Notes: generated from the letters alone by a model not told the origin. DNA of 64,000 nt from Pseudomonas sp. N040 (GCF_015637705.1 NZ_JADOBE010000007.1:166567-230566), one strand, 5' to 3'; positions 47,396-57,161 are shown, counted from the first letter of the stretch. Numbers and translations are program-made.

Positions 47396-47860
47396 TTATT
47401 CTCCCGCCTCGTACTTGGACTGGGCAGACGGTAGGTTGCCGCTGTCCTTGAGTGCTTTGGTGACTTCTGGCGGCATGTAGTTTTCATCATGCTTGGCCAG
47501 CACCTCGTCGGCGATCAGTTCACCTTCGGCATTCAGCTTGCCCAGCGCAACGATGCCCTGCCCTTCGCGAAACAGATCCGGCAGGATGCCGCGATAGCGG
47601 ATGGTCACGCTGTTGGCAAAGTCGGTGACGACAAACTCGACGTCCAGTGAGTCACCAGTCCGCTTGAGCGAATCCTTGGCCACCATGCCGCCGGCCCGAA
47701 TGCGCGTATCCAGCGGCGCTTCGCCCTGGGCAATCTGGGTTGGCGTGTAGAACAGGTTGATATTCTGCTGCAGGGCACTGAGCGCCAACGCAACGGCTAT
47801 GCCAACCCCGGCCAGAATCGCCAGCACGATGTACAAGCGTTTTTTGCGAATCGGATTCAC
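47396..47860 (-). CDS. ccmE: Heme chaperone CcmE
   Basis: Periplasmic heme chaperone of 154 residues with an N-terminal membrane anchor (about 9-28) and the OB-fold domain. The heme is bound covalently to H124 in [14 protein letters not shown]128 is the family's axial tyrosine. The start is a GTG at 47860 that overlaps the stop of ccmD (GTGA). It is followed by ccmF after 2 nt. Confidence 0.95.
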   Translation of the reverse strand: MNPIRKKRLYIVLAILAGVGIAVALALSALQQNINLFYTPTQIAQGEAPLDTRIRAGGMVAKDSLKRTGDSLDVEFVVTDFANSVTIRYRGILPDLFREGQGIVALGKLNAEGELIADEVLAKHDENYMPPEVTKALKDSGNLPSAQSKYEAGE

Positions 47861-48033
47861 TTCTGCTCCTCCCGGCGCAGGCGGCGTGCCTCGCCTTGCA
47901 GATAACTGCGCCGCACCCGCAGGGGCAGCACCAGGTTTAGGGCCAGCACCAGCAGGCTGATGGCGTAGGCGGTCCAGACATAGGGGCCGTGGCTGCCCAT
48001 GGCGAGAAACTCGCCGAAGCTTGCAAAACTCAC
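47857..48033 (-). CDS. ccmD: Heme exporter protein CcmD
   Basis: A short gene of 58 codons that overlaps both neighbours by 4 nt (GTGA at each end). The protein is [19 protein letters not shown] at the N-terminus, with one membrane helix (about 19-38) and a basic tail ([17 protein letters not shown]), as in CcmD. It starts with GTG at 48033 and ends TGA at 47857. CcmD releases holo-CcmE from CcmABC. Confidence 0.93.
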   Translation of the reverse strand: MSFASFGEFLAMGSHGPYVWTAYAISLLVLALNLVLPLRVRRSYLQGEARRLRREEQK

Positions 48034-48785
48034 TGACCTTTCTCCAGCAACCGGTTGATTTCAGCCTTGACCCAGCTGGCGCGCGACTCGCGCCGCAGCA
48101 CTTCCAGGCGCATACGGATCAACAGTACGGCAGCAAAGAAGCAGTAAAAACCGATGATCATGACCAGCAGCGGCAGCCACATCTCGCTCGCCATGCTGGC
48201 CTTGCCGGTGATCTTGAAGGTGGCGGGCTGATGCAGGGTATTCCACCACTCCACCGAGTACTTGATGATCGGTATGTTCACCGCACCGACCAGCGCCAGC
48301 ACCGCGCAGGCTTTGGCGGCGCTGTCGCGGTTGCTGATCGCCTGGCCGAGCGCGATCACGCCGAAATACAGGAACAGCAGGATCAGCATCGAGGTCAGGC
48401 GCGCATCCCACACCCAGTAGGTGCCCCAGGTTGGCTTGCCCCACAGCGACCCGGTCACCAGCGCAATCACGGTCATCCAGGCGCCGATCGGCGCGGCCTG
48501 CTGCAGGGCGACATCGGCCAGTTTCATTTTCCAGATCAAGCCGACTGCACCGGCAATCGCCAGCATCAGATAGCAGGACTGCGCCAGAATGGCCGCTGGA
48601 ACATGGATGTAAATGATGCGGAAACTGTTGCCCTGCTGGTAGTCCGGTGGCGCAAAGGCGAGGCCCCAGACCAGCCCGACCAGCAGCAGCAGGGCTGCCG
48701 CCCAGGCGAACCCGGTCAACCAGCGCCCGCTGACCTCGTAAAACCACTTGGGTGACCCCCACTTGTGAAACCACGTCCAGTTCAT
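48030..48785 (-). CDS. ccmC: Heme exporter protein CcmC
   Basis: Six-helix membrane protein of 251 residues that loads heme onto CcmE. The WWD motif reads [19 protein letters not shown] near residue 120, flanked by histidines that hold heme. Start ATG at 48785, 55 nt after the ccmB stop; this is the largest internal gap in the operon. Confidence 0.96.
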   Translation of the reverse strand: MNWTWFHKWGSPKWFYEVSGRWLTGFAWAAALLLLVGLVWGLAFAPPDYQQGNSFRIIYIHVPAAILAQSCYLMLAIAGAVGLIWKMKLADVALQQAAPIGAWMTVIALVTGSLWGKPTWGTYWVWDARLTSMLILLFLYFGVIALGQAISNRDSAAKACAVLALVGAVNIPIIKYSVEWWNTLHQPATFKITGKASMASEMWLPLLVMIIGFYCFFAAVLLIRMRLEVLRRESRASWVKAEINRLLEKGQ

Positions 48786-48840
48786 CGGATAACTCGCTGT
48801 CTTGGCTGCGCTATCCGGCGCTGCCTGATCAATGGATTGT

Positions 48841-49512
48841 TCATTCGCCCACGCTGATGGTCAGGCCGGCGGCAATCGCAAACGGCGACAAGGTCACCGC
48901 CAGTGCCGCCAGGCTGGCCATCCACAGCAACTGACCGTCCGCCGGCAGACCCTGCAACGAGGCCTGCAAGGCACCACTGCCGAGAATCAGCACCGGGATA
49001 TACAGCGGCAGGATCAGCAACGCCAGCAGCAAGCCACCGCGCTTGAGACCCACCGTCAGCGCAGCGCCTACAGCCCCGAGCAAACTCAATACCGGCGTAC
49101 CCAGCAGCAGCGACAGCAACAGCACCGGCAGGCAGCGGGCCGGCAAACCCAGCATCAATGCCAGCAGTGGCGCCAGTAACACCAGCGCCAGCCCGGAAAA
49201 CAGCCAGTGTGCCAAAACCTTGGCCAGTACCAACATAGGCAGGGGGTGCGGCGAAAGGACCCACTGCTCCAGGGAGCCGTCCTCGAAATCACTGCGGAAC
49301 AGGCCATCCAGCGAGAGCAACACCGCGAGCAGGGCCGCTACCCACAGCAACCCGGGCGACAGGGTTTGCAAAAGCTGGCTTTCCGGCCCCACTGCCAGCG
49401 GGAACAGGGCCGTGACAATGGCGAAGAACACCAGCGGGTTGGCCAGTTCGGCCGGGCGCCGGAACAGCAGGCGGGTTTCACGGGAGAGCAACTGGGTGAA
49501 TACATTGCTCAT
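48841..49512 (-). CDS. ccmB: Heme exporter permease CcmB
   Basis: Membrane subunit of the CcmAB exporter, 223 residues with six predicted helices. [22 protein letters not shown] is the CcmB opening and the segment [20 protein letters not shown] is conserved. The start is the ATG at 49512, overlapping ccmA by 4 nt. The frame is open upstream, but that extension lies inside ccmA. Confidence 0.95.
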   Translation of the reverse strand: MSNVFTQLLSRETRLLFRRPAELANPLVFFAIVTALFPLAVGPESQLLQTLSPGLLWVAALLAVLLSLDGLFRSDFEDGSLEQWVLSPHPLPMLVLAKVLAHWLFSGLALVLLAPLLALMLGLPARCLPVLLLSLLLGTPVLSLLGAVGAALTVGLKRGGLLLALLILPLYIPVLILGSGALQASLQGLPADGQLLWMASLAALAVTLSPFAIAAGLTISVGE

Positions 49513-50153
49513 GCAGGCAATTGCCCCAGATCGAGTTCCCGGTAGCACCGCGGGCGCCGCGCCAACTGGTGATGGGTGGTCAGGATGACCATGCCTCGGT
49601 TCTGGCAATGCTGCTCCAGATGCTGCTCCAGCTGGGCAACCCCCTGCTTGTCGAGGGCCGTGAAAGGTTCATCGAGAATCCACAGCGGCGGCGCATCCAG
49701 ATACAGACGCGCCAATGCCACCCGGCGTTGCTGACCGGCAGACAAGGTATGACAGGGCACATCCTCGAACCCGCGCAAGCCAACTGCGCGAAGTGCTGCA
49801 TCGATGGCAGCCGACGTCGCCGGGCGGTGCAGCGCGCACAGCCAGGCAAGGTTTTCCTGGGCGGTCAGCAGTCCCTTGATGCCTGCCGCATGGCCGAGCC
49901 ACAACAGGCTGCGCGCCAGTTCTGCACGCTGATCGTGCAAGGCCTTGCCGGCCAGGCGCACCTCACCTTCCGCGGGTTGCATCAGGCCAGCCAGCAGACG
50001 CAACAGACTGGACTTGCCAGACCCGTTGGGCCCGCTCACCTGCAACATATCGCCGGCCTGCACGCCGAAGTGCAACCCTTCGAACAGCATGCGGCCGTCC
50101 CGCTCACAGGCGAGGGCCATGCTTTCCAGGAAGGGTTGAGTCGTCAAATGCAT
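49509..50153 (-). CDS. ccmA: Heme exporter ATP-binding protein CcmA
   Basis: First gene of the ccm operon. ATPase of 214 residues that drives release of holo-CcmE. Walker [10 protein letters not shown], signature [14 protein letters not shown] and Walker [13 protein letters not shown] are seen; the signature has Ala in place of the second Gly, as in other CcmA proteins. The ATG at 50153 is used; the internal ATG at codon 12 ([11 protein letters not shown]) is an alternative that also matches the family start. Confidence 0.94.
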   Translation of the reverse strand: MHLTTQPFLESMALACERDGRMLFEGLHFGVQAGDMLQVSGPNGSGKSSLLRLLAGLMQPAEGEVRLAGKALHDQRAELARSLLWLGHAAGIKGLLTAQENLAWLCALHRPATSAAIDAALRAVGLRGFEDVPCHTLSAGQQRRVALARLYLDAPPLWILDEPFTALDKQGVAQLEQHLEQHCQNRGMVILTTHHQLARRPRCYRELDLGQLPA

Positions 50154-50512
50154 ACCCGCACGATTCAAATCTGCACAATTCTGACCGTCCTGTCGGCCGG
50201 GGAGATACCCGGCGAGGCCGATCGGGCGGGCATTATACACGCCAGCAGGAGCCCCAAAAGCGCGCATTGCCTGACAGGTTGTAACCTGGCAATGCCGGAG
50301 ATCCGCTGTATTTGCCGGCACCGCGAAGCCGCAGGCCCGCGGCCACGCAAATCTTGCACAGGCCCCGCGGCGGACGGCCGGGCACGGGAAAGCAGACGAC
50401 AGGTGCAACGCCTGCCGGAGCGAAGGAAGATGGAAGAGCCCGCACCTGAAACCGCTACCAGGCGCCTTTGCACGCGGTTTAGCCAGGCCCCGGATTCAGC
50501 CGGAAGGAAACT
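50154..50512. other. Gene-free stretch upstream of ccmA
   Basis: This 359-nt gap holds a TATAAT on the minus strand (50237-50232) that may be the ccm promoter, without a convincing -35 box. Just upstream is an interrupted palindrome: CATTGC (50265-50270), CAGGTT (50275-50280), AACCTG (50283-50288) and GCAATG (50289-50294). The rest is GC-rich. I see no gene. Confidence 0.6.
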
Positions 50513-50797
50513 TCAACTGCCGCGAACGCTGTGGCGCGCCTTGTGTTCCATATAACGCTCAACGTAAGAACAGGAAGGGATCACCGTGTAGCCCATGCTT
50601 TCGGCATACTTGAGGGCCTCCTCGGTTAAAGCGGCAGCCAGGCCCATTCCACGCAGACTGTCGGGCACGAACGTACGATAGATATCCAGGGTCTGCTTGC
50701 CGAGATCCATGTAGGACAGGTATGCCCTGTGGCCATCGACGATGATTTCGAACTGAAATCCTGCCTTGTCATGAACAACCGGCCACGGCCCACTCAT
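50513..50797 (-). CDS. Small GNAT-like N-acetyltransferase (YjdJ type)
   Basis: Short acetyltransferase of 94 residues. The acetyl-CoA pyrophosphate loop is VPDSLRGMGLAAALTEEAL, followed by GYTVIPSCSYVERYMEHK, the pattern of the small YjdJ-like GNAT group. The ATG at 50797 follows GGGAGG. The frame is open upstream, but that extension is not family-like. The substrate is unknown. Confidence 0.87.
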   Translation of the reverse strand: MSGPWPVVHDKAGFQFEIIVDGHRAYLSYMDLGKQTLDIYRTFVPDSLRGMGLAAALTEEALKYAESMGYTVIPSCSYVERYMEHKARHSVRGS

Positions 50798-50995
50798 ATC
50801 GTCCTCCCAATGTGCAGCCGCCACGGCCACTCCTGCGTGATAAATACTGCCTGCCAAATTGCCTCGATTGCATTGCAGCATTGCTACAAGGCAGAACATT
50901 ACTCCGATTTGTATATTTTTTAATCATGCACGGCAACTAACAACGCCAAGTCTGTGGTTTATTTAAAAAAACTGCCTCGCACGGATATGCCCGCG

Positions 50996-51023
50996 TTTAC
51001 TTATTGCCATACACGGGTAATAT
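50996..51023 (+). promoter_or_regulatory. Candidate promoter of oprI
   Basis: TTTACT (50996-51001) and TAATAT (51018-51023) are separated by 16 nt. An A/T-rich stretch (50955-50970, TTTATTTAAAAAA) lies just upstream and may act as an UP-type element. This fits the very high expression known for OprI. The leader would be about 60 nt. Confidence 0.55.
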
Positions 51024-51089
51024 GTACACCGGCTGATTCCACGTTCTCGTGGAGCTGCTTTATGGAAAGTCCACCTTAAGGGGAAACCT

Positions 51090-51338
51090 ATGAACACTGC
51101 TCTGAAAATCTCTGCTGTCGCCCTGGCTGCTCTGCTGGCCGCTGGTTGCAGCAGCTCCAAAGAAGTTGAATCCCGTCTGACTGCAAACGAAGACGCTACC
51201 GCTCGCGCACAAGCTCGCGCTGACGAAGCCTACCGCAAGGCTGACGAGGCTCTGGCTGCTGCTCAGAAAGCCCAGCAGACTGCTGACGAGGCTAACGAGC
51301 GCGCTATGCGTATGCTGGAAAAAGCCAGCAAGAAGTAA
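51090..51338 (+). CDS. oprI: Major outer-membrane lipoprotein OprI
   Basis: Small lipoprotein of 82 residues that links the outer membrane to peptidoglycan. The signal sequence ends at lipobox LLAAGC with C20. The mature part is a heptad-type Ala/Glu/Lys-rich coiled coil ([20 protein letters not shown]) ending in KKASKK-like EKASKK, with the terminal lysine that can be joined to peptidoglycan. A strong ribosome site (AAGGGGAAA) precedes the ATG. A terminator follows. The L,D-transpeptidase next door could be the one that attaches it (inference). Confidence 0.95.
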   Translation: MNTALKISAVALAALLAAGCSSSKEVESRLTANEDATARAQARADEAYRKADEALAAAQKAQQTADEANERAMRMLEKASKK

Positions 51339-51360
51339 TAGCCCGCAAGGCTATCTCTTC

Positions 51361-51390
51361 AAGCCGACCCAGCAATGGGTCGGCTTTTTT
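51361..51390 (+). terminator. Intrinsic terminator after oprI
   Basis: 11-bp stem AAGCCGACCCA / TGGGTCGGCTT with a GCAA loop followed by a T-run. It is 22 nt after the oprI stop. Confidence 0.9.
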
Positions 51391-51462
51391 ATTGCTCGCG
51401 ACTTGCCCGGATGCACAAGGGGATACTGCCGCAAGCCCATGCAGCAGTAAGGGAAAGGCTGC

Positions 51463-52449
51463 CTAGAACTGCAGCAACGAATGATCGGTGCTGGCCAGGC
51501 TGGTAGGTGGCACCGCAATTTCAACAGGCAAGCCATCTTCACCAGCAACCACTTCGCGCACCACTTCCCAGTCAAGTTGATAACCGCTGGAAACATCTTC
51601 GCGCTTGAGCAGCGAGTTGATCACCGCCGTGTGCTTGTCGACCACCGAAGGTTCGCCCTGATCATCCAGCGGTGCGTGCGCCTCCAGATATACCCGACCC
51701 TGGCTCACGCCAAACTTGTAGGGCTCGTTCATGATCCGCACAGTGGTTCCTACCGGAGCCATCTTGGCCAGCTCGAGAACATTCTCGTTGAGCATGCGGA
51801 AACAGCCATGGCTGACACGCATGCCGATGCCGAATTTCTTGTTCGAGCCGTGAATCAGGTAACCGGTGGTACCCAGATTGAACTTGAACGGGCCGAGCGG
51901 ATTATCCGGGCCAGCCGGCACCACCATCGGCAGCGGATCGCCCTCGGCAGCATGTTCTTCGCGGATCGATTTGGGCGGATACCAGGCTGGATTCGGCGTC
52001 TTGCCGACAATCGTGGTGGTCGCAACCGGCGACCCCCAACCTTCACGACCGATCCCCAGAGGATAGGTGTGTACGACATTCTCGCCCTTGGGGAAGAAGT
52101 ACATGCGGTACTCGGCAAGGTTGATCACGATCCCTTCGCGCGGCCCTGGCGGCAGAATGAAGCGGGTGGGCAAAATGATGTCCACGCCCTCACCGGGCAA
52201 CCATGGGTCCACTCCCGGGTTGGCCGCGACCATTTCCAGATAGCCCAGATCATTGGCCTTGCCGATATCGGCAAAGGTGTCTTCATACTTGGCCTTTACC
52301 ACCCGAATCTCGCCAATGATGTCCTCACCCGGCGGCGGTAGCGGAAAAGTCAGTGCCGTTGCCGGGCCTGCAAGGCACATGGCGACCAGCGAAACAGAGC
52401 GGGCTATTGCAGAAACACGGCACAACATCCAGAAAGTCCTTTGCGTCAT
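51463..52449 (-). CDS. L,D-transpeptidase (ErfK/YbiS family)
   Basis: Periplasmic enzyme of 328 residues that forms L,D-links in peptidoglycan or joins lipoprotein to it. A signal peptide (about 1-32) is followed by a LysM-like segment (AKYEDTFADIGKANDLGYLEMVAANPGVDPWLPGEG, about 53-88) and the YkuD domain (about 105-240). The catalytic motif is HGSNKKFGIGMRVSHGCFRML with H214 and C216. It converges with oprI, the probable substrate if this is an OprI-attaching enzyme (inference from E. coli ErfK/YbiS/YcfS). Confidence 0.93.
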   Translation of the reverse strand: MTQRTFWMLCRVSAIARSVSLVAMCLAGPATALTFPLPPPGEDIIGEIRVVKAKYEDTFADIGKANDLGYLEMVAANPGVDPWLPGEGVDIILPTRFILPPGPREGIVINLAEYRMYFFPKGENVVHTYPLGIGREGWGSPVATTTIVGKTPNPAWYPPKSIREEHAAEGDPLPMVVPAGPDNPLGPFKFNLGTTGYLIHGSNKKFGIGMRVSHGCFRMLNENVLELAKMAPVGTTVRIMNEPYKFGVSQGRVYLEAHAPLDDQGEPSVVDKHTAVINSLLKREDVSSGYQLDWEVVREVVAGEDGLPVEIAVPPTSLASTDHSLLQF

Positions 52450-52518
52450 CGCACACTAAAATGGTCAATTATTGTACACCGAGTCGGGTACAGACAGGAA
52501 ACTCAAGCACTTGCCACT

Positions 52519-52782
52519 CTAGTACTGTCCCTGCTTCTGCAGTTGCAACACCTTCAGACACTCAAGGCACAGGCGCTGGTCCTTCAACTGGGCACGGCCA
52601 ACCGGCAACAGCAGCGGCTGGGCCGGCAACAAACCACCGCACAAGGTGCGATCGGCATGCTGGCCCAGCTCGAGTTGTCGTGCCAGCAAATGCACGCGCA
52701 CTTCGCGGCAAGCGAACAGATCCAGCTGGTCGTCCGGCTCAATAAGCAGATAAGCGTGCAATGACCAGGCAGGGCGCGGCAT
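52519..52782 (-). CDS. Small conserved hypothetical protein (PA2855-like position)
   Basis: Protein of 87 residues opening PRPAWSLHAYLLIEPDDQLDLF, with two cysteines in CREVRVHLL and CLECLK and no recognisable enzyme motif. It lies between the L,D-transpeptidase gene and tesA, the place where P. aeruginosa has the small hypothetical gene PA2855 (recalled). A GGAG ribosome site precedes the ATG at 52782. The function is unknown. Confidence 0.6.
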   Translation of the reverse strand: MPRPAWSLHAYLLIEPDDQLDLFACREVRVHLLARQLELGQHADRTLCGGLLPAQPLLLPVGRAQLKDQRLCLECLKVLQLQKQGQY

Positions 52783-52837
52783 GCGGGGCTCCAAAAAGGC
52801 ACGCCACCTTAGCTGAAAGGGAAACGCCGGAAAAGCC

Positions 52838-53443
52838 TCACAACAAGGGTTTCAGCGCCGGCCAGACATTCTCCAGCAACCGCGGTTGAGCCTGTGCGTT
52901 TGGATGTATGCCATCGGCCTGCATCAACTGGGGCTGCCCGCCGACCCCTTCGAGGAAAAACGCTACCAGTGGCACCTGGTCACCTGCGGCCAGGTCGGTA
53001 TAGACCCGCGCAAACGCCTGTGTGTAGCGGACACCGTAATTGGGCGGCAGATGCATGCCAAGCAACAGGACCCGGGCACCCTGCTCGCGCGCGCCGGAAA
53101 CCATCGCCGCAAGATTCTGTTGCAATTGCTGCGGAGGCTGCCCGCGCAGGCCATCGTTGCCCCCCAACTCAATGATCACCAGCTCCGGCCGATGCTCTGC
53201 AAGCAGCGCCGGCAGCCGCGCCAAGCCTCCCGAGCTGGTATCACCACTGATTGATGCATTGACCACCCGATAGTCGAAATTCTCCTGCTGCAGACGTTCC
53301 TCCAGCAGGGCGACCCAGCCCTGGCGTGTATCCAGCCCAAAACCGGCGCTGATACTATCGCCCACAACCAGTAAGGTAGCGCCCAGCGCCGGCTGGGCCA
53401 GCAACAGCAGCAGCAGGCAACGGGCCAACAACCACATTCTCAT
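52838..53443 (-). CDS. tesA: Multifunctional acyl-CoA thioesterase/arylesterase (TesA type)
   Basis: Periplasmic SGNH hydrolase of 201 residues, the length of P. aeruginosa TesA. A signal sequence (about 1-21) precedes the GDSISAG block with S30. The other blocks are visible as GGNDGLRG (block III) and D177/H180 in DGIHPN. It hydrolyses acyl-CoA and aryl esters. The ATG at 53443 is only 10 nt from the start of the divergent ABC ATPase gene. Confidence 0.93.
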   Translation of the reverse strand: MRMWLLARCLLLLLLAQPALGATLLVVGDSISAGFGLDTRQGWVALLEERLQQENFDYRVVNASISGDTSSGGLARLPALLAEHRPELVIIELGGNDGLRGQPPQQLQQNLAAMVSGAREQGARVLLLGMHLPPNYGVRYTQAFARVYTDLAAGDQVPLVAFFLEGVGGQPQLMQADGIHPNAQAQPRLLENVWPALKPLL

Positions 53444-53453
53444 CGGACTCTCC

Positions 53454-54137
53454 ATGAACGCCAGCATTCTCAACGTGCAGAACCTTAGCAAAGTGGTTCC
53501 CAGCGCGGAAGGCGAGTTAAGCATACTTGACCGGATTGATTTCGACCTTGCACGCGGTGCCAGCCTGGCCATTGTCGGCAGCTCAGGCTCCGGCAAATCC
53601 ACCCTGCTTGGCTTGCTGGCCGGGCTGGATCTGCCCAGCAGTGGTGAAATCAGCCTGGCGGGCCATGCCCTGACTCGACTGGATGAAGATCAGCGCGCCC
53701 GTGTGCGGGCAGAACATGTCGGGTTCGTGTTCCAGTCATTCCAGCTGCTCGACAGCCTCAATGCGCTGGAGAACGTCATGCTCCCGCTGGAACTGGAAGG
53801 CCGCAAGGATGCCGGCCAGCGCGCACGCCACCTGCTGGAGCGCGTCGGCCTTGGTCAACGCCTGACGCACTACCCGCGCCAGCTATCGGGCGGCGAGCAA
53901 CAGCGCGTGGCCATTGCCCGCGCCTTTGCCGCCGAACCGGACGTACTGTTCGCCGACGAGCCTACCGGTAACCTCGACAGCCATACTGGCGAACGTATCA
54001 GTGACCTGCTGTTCCAACTCAATCAGGAGCGCGGCACCACACTGGTACTGGTCACCCACGATGCGCGCCTGGCCGCACGCTGCCAGCGCCAGATTCGTCT
54101 TGAGGGCGGCCAGCTGGTTGCCCAGGCGAGTTCCTGA
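53454..54137 (+). CDS. ABC transporter ATP-binding protein (YbbA type)
   Basis: LolD/MacB-type ATPase of 227 residues. Walker [10 protein letters not shown], signature [15 protein letters not shown] and Walker [13 protein letters not shown] are intact. It pairs with the giant permease downstream (overlap of one base, TGATG). In the YbbAP family the pair sits beside tesA, as here. The substrate may be lipids or lipoproteins, but this is not settled. Confidence 0.92.
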   Translation: MNASILNVQNLSKVVPSAEGELSILDRIDFDLARGASLAIVGSSGSGKSTLLGLLAGLDLPSSGEISLAGHALTRLDEDQRARVRAEHVGFVFQSFQLLDSLNALENVMLPLELEGRKDAGQRARHLLERVGLGQRLTHYPRQLSGGEQQRVAIARAFAAEPDVLFADEPTGNLDSHTGERISDLLFQLNQERGTTLVLVTHDARLAARCQRQIRLEGGQLVAQASS

Positions 54138-56644
54138 TGATCCAACTCTCACTGCGTGGCCTGCTGCCACTGGCGTTCCGGCAACTGCGCCGCGACTCTC
54201 GCTCCGGCGAACTGCGCGTGCTGTTCTTTGCCCTGCTGGTCGCGGTCTCGGCCAGTACAGCCATCAGTTACCTTGGTGCACGGTTGAACGGTGCCATGCT
54301 GGTGCGTGCCAGTGAGTTTCTTGGCGCCGACCTGCGGCTGAACGGCTCGTCGCCGGCGACCAGCGAACAAATCGCCAGCGGCAAGCAACTGGGGCTGCAA
54401 CATGCCCGGTTGGTGGAATTTTCCAGCGTCATCGCCACCGACGATGGCATTCAGCTGAGCAGCATCAAGGCAGTCGACTCGGCTTATCCGCTGCGCGGCG
54501 CACTGAAAAGTGCAGCCGCGCCCTATGCCGAAGAAAGCCCCGGTGGTGGCCCGCGACCCGGCGAGGCATGGGTTGAACTGCGCCTGCTCAGCGCACTCGA
54601 CCTGAGCATCGGCGACAGCGTCGACGTTGGCCAGAAAACGCTGCGCCTGACCCGTGTGCTGACCTATGAGCCTGACCGTGCCGGCGACTTTTACAGCCTC
54701 ACACCGCGCCTGCTGATCAACCTTGCCGACCTGGAGGCCACCGGCGTGGTGCAGCCTGGCAGCCGGGTCAAGTACAGCGAACTCTGGCGTGGCTCGGCGG
54801 AGCAGATTGCAGCCTTCCGCGAGCGCGTCAAGCCGGGAATGGCGCCGCATCAACAACTGCTCGGCGCGCAGGATGGCAACCAGCAGATTGGCGGGGCACT
54901 CGGTCGCGCCGAACGCTACCTGAACCTGGCCAGCCTGGCGGCAATCCTGCTCGCCGGCGTCGCGGTAGCCTTGTCGGCCAGCCGCTTTGCGCAGCGCCGC
55001 TTCGATGCCAGCGCACTGCTGCGCTGCCTGGGCCTGAGCCGCAGGGAAGTCATGCAACTGTTCAGCCTGCAACTGGCAATTCTCGGGCTGCTGGCCTGCA
55101 CCGTCGGCGCGCTGCTCGGCTGGCTGGCGCAACTGGGCCTGTTCCAGTTGCTCGGTGGCTTGCTGCCACAGGAAATACCAGGCGGCGGACCCTGGCCGAT
55201 GCTGGCTGGCATCGCCACCGGGCTGGTTGCCCTGGCCGGTTTTGCATTGCCGCCACTGGCGGCTCTTGGCCGGGTTCCACCGCTGCGGGTGTTACAGCGT
55301 GATCTGCTTCCGCTGCCGGCCAGCGGCTGGCTGGTGTATGGCGCCGCCCTGCTGGCACTGGGGCTGATCATGTGGCGCCTGAGCCTCGACCTGAAATTGA
55401 CCCTGAGCCTGCTGGGCGGTGGACTGATTGCGGCACTCTTGCTCGGCAGCCTGCTGCTGCTATCCCTGAAAGGTTTGCACCGGCTGCTGGCCGGAGCCTC
55501 CCTGCCCTGGCGCCTCGGACTGGGGCAACTGCTGCGTCACCCGCTGAATGCTGCCGGACAGTCGCTGGCTTTCGGCCTGATCCTGTTGTGCATGGCGCTG
55601 ATTGCCTTGCTGCGTGGCGAGTTGCTGGATACCTGGCAGAACCAGCTGCCCGACAACGCACCCAATTACTTTGCCATGAATGTACTGCCCGCCGACAAGG
55701 ATGCCTTCGCCGCCAGGCTGCAAATGCTCTCGGCCGTCCCTGCTCCACTGTATCCGATGATTCAGGGGCGTCTGGTGCAGATCAATGGCCAACCGGTGAA
55801 GAAACTGGTCAGCAAGGAGTCGTCCGGAGAGCGCGCCATCCAGCGTGACCTGAGCCTGACCTGGGCAGCCGACCTGCCCAGCGACAACCGCCTGGTTGCC
55901 GGCAAGTGGTGGCGCGGGCCAGTAGCGGGCGAGACCATTGCCGAAGTATCGGTTGAGTCCCGGCTGGCGGAAAACCTGCAACTGGAACTCGGTGATCAGC
56001 TGACGTTCAACATTGGCGGCCTCGAACTCGAGGCACGTGTCAGCAGCCTGCGCGAAGTCGACTGGGACAACCTCAAGCCAAACTTCTACATGATCTTCGC
56101 GCCCGGCGCCCTCGCCGAACTGCCGACCACCTATCTCACCAGCTTCTTCTTGCCGCCACACACCGAGCGCGAACTGGTGGCTCTGGCACGGGCGTTTCCG
56201 GCCGTCACTCTGCTGCAAGTGGATGCCATCCTCACGCAGTTGCGCAGCATTCTCGCGCAGGTCAGCCTGGCCGTTGAGTTTGTCCTGCTGTTTGTCCTGG
56301 CTGCGGGGATCAGCGTGTTGTTTGCCGGCCTGCAGTCAACGCTGGATGAACGCATCCGCCAGGGCGCGTTGTTGCGTACCCTGGGCGCCGAGCGCGGTTT
56401 GCTGATGCGCGTGCGCTGGGCCGAGTTCGGCCTGCTGGGCGCCGCCAGCGGCGTGCTGGCCGCGGTCGGTTGCGAGCTGATCAGCGCGCTGCTGTATAAC
56501 CTGGTCTTCGACCTGCGCTGGCAGCCGCACCCCTGGTTGTTGCTGCTGCCAGTTGCGGGGGCACTGCTGGTCGGTGCTGCCGGCGTCCTTGGTACGCGAA
56601 AATCGCTGAACGCCAGCCCACTGATCGTTTTGCGTGAAGCCTGA
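54137..56644 (+). CDS. FtsX-like ABC permease (YbbP type)
   Basis: Permease of 835 residues with an N-terminal membrane helix (about 25-45), a large periplasmic part, a central group of helices (about 265-490), a second periplasmic domain (about 510-690) and three C-terminal helices. FtsX domains are seen in SLAAILLAGVAVALSASRFAQRR and FVLLFVLAAGISVLFAGLQSTLDERIRQGALLRTLGA. This size and layout are those of YbbP. It works with the YbbA-type ATPase just upstream. Confidence 0.92.
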   Translation: MIQLSLRGLLPLAFRQLRRDSRSGELRVLFFALLVAVSASTAISYLGARLNGAMLVRASEFLGADLRLNGSSPATSEQIASGKQLGLQHARLVEFSSVIATDDGIQLSSIKAVDSAYPLRGALKSAAAPYAEESPGGGPRPGEAWVELRLLSALDLSIGDSVDVGQKTLRLTRVLTYEPDRAGDFYSLTPRLLINLADLEATGVVQPGSRVKYSELWRGSAEQIAAFRERVKPGMAPHQQLLGAQDGNQQIGGALGRAERYLNLASLAAILLAGVAVALSASRFAQRRFDASALLRCLGLSRREVMQLFSLQLAILGLLACTVGALLGWLAQLGLFQLLGGLLPQEIPGGGPWPMLAGIATGLVALAGFALPPLAALGRVPPLRVLQRDLLPLPASGWLVYGAALLALGLIMWRLSLDLKLTLSLLGGGLIAALLLGSLLLLSLKGLHRLLAGASLPWRLGLGQLLRHPLNAAGQSLAFGLILLCMALIALLRGELLDTWQNQLPDNAPNYFAMNVLPADKDAFAARLQMLSAVPAPLYPMIQGRLVQINGQPVKKLVSKESSGERAIQRDLSLTWAADLPSDNRLVAGKWWRGPVAGETIAEVSVESRLAENLQLELGDQLTFNIGGLELEARVSSLREVDWDNLKPNFYMIFAPGALAELPTTYLTSFFLPPHTERELVALARAFPAVTLLQVDAILTQLRSILAQVSLAVEFVLLFVLAAGISVLFAGLQSTLDERIRQGALLRTLGAERGLLMRVRWAEFGLLGAASGVLAAVGCELISALLYNLVFDLRWQPHPWLLLLPVAGALLVGAAGVLGTRKSLNASPLIVLREA

Positions 56645-56659
56645 AAGGACAGCTCTGCC

Positions 56660-57157
56660 ATGAGTCGCTACCGCCCCCCGCGCAGCGCCGGTACCGCACT
56701 GATCACCCCGGAGGGCGAAGCACGCCTGCGTGCCGAACTGCATGAGCTATGGCATGTGCGCCGCCCGCAGGTTACCCAGTCGGTCAGTGAAGCAGCAGCC
56801 CAGGGTGATCGCTCGGAGAACGCCGAGTACACCTATGGCAAGAAGATGCTGCGCGAGATCGACGGGCGCGTGCGCTTCCTGACCAAGCGTCTGGAAAGCC
56901 TGCAAGTCGTCGAACAGCGCCCCGCCGATACCGGCAAGGTCTACTTCGGCGCCTGGGTTACTTTGGAGGACGACGATGGCGAACAGGTGCGCTACCGCCT
57001 GGTCGGTCCGGACGAACTCGACCTGAAGAGCGGGCTGATCAGCATCGACTCGCCGCTGGCGCGTGCGCTGATCGGTAAAGCGCTTGATGCAGAAATTCGC
57101 GTGCAAACACCCACCGGCGAACAATGCTGGTATCTGGTGGCGATCGAATATCCCTGA
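56660..57157 (+). CDS. greB: Transcript cleavage factor GreB
   Basis: Rescues backtracked RNA polymerase by stimulating RNA cleavage. It has 165 residues: an N-terminal coiled coil (about 15-85) with the acidic tip in GDRSENAEY, and the C-terminal FKBP-like domain (about 90-165) with [26 protein letters not shown]. The basic opening [19 protein letters not shown] and [20 protein letters not shown] point to GreB and not GreA. It starts 15 nt after the permease stop and may be cotranscribed with it. Confidence 0.93.
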   Translation: MSRYRPPRSAGTALITPEGEARLRAELHELWHVRRPQVTQSVSEAAAQGDRSENAEYTYGKKMLREIDGRVRFLTKRLESLQVVEQRPADTGKVYFGAWVTLEDDDGEQVRYRLVGPDELDLKSGLISIDSPLARALIGKALDAEIRVQTPTGEQCWYLVAIEYP

Positions 57158-57161
57158 GCGC

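Noticed and set aside
50165..50473. A 102-codon minus-strand frame upstream of ccmA
   Set aside because: Arg/Pro-rich composition, no ribosome site and overlap with the probable ccm promoter; not supported as a gene.
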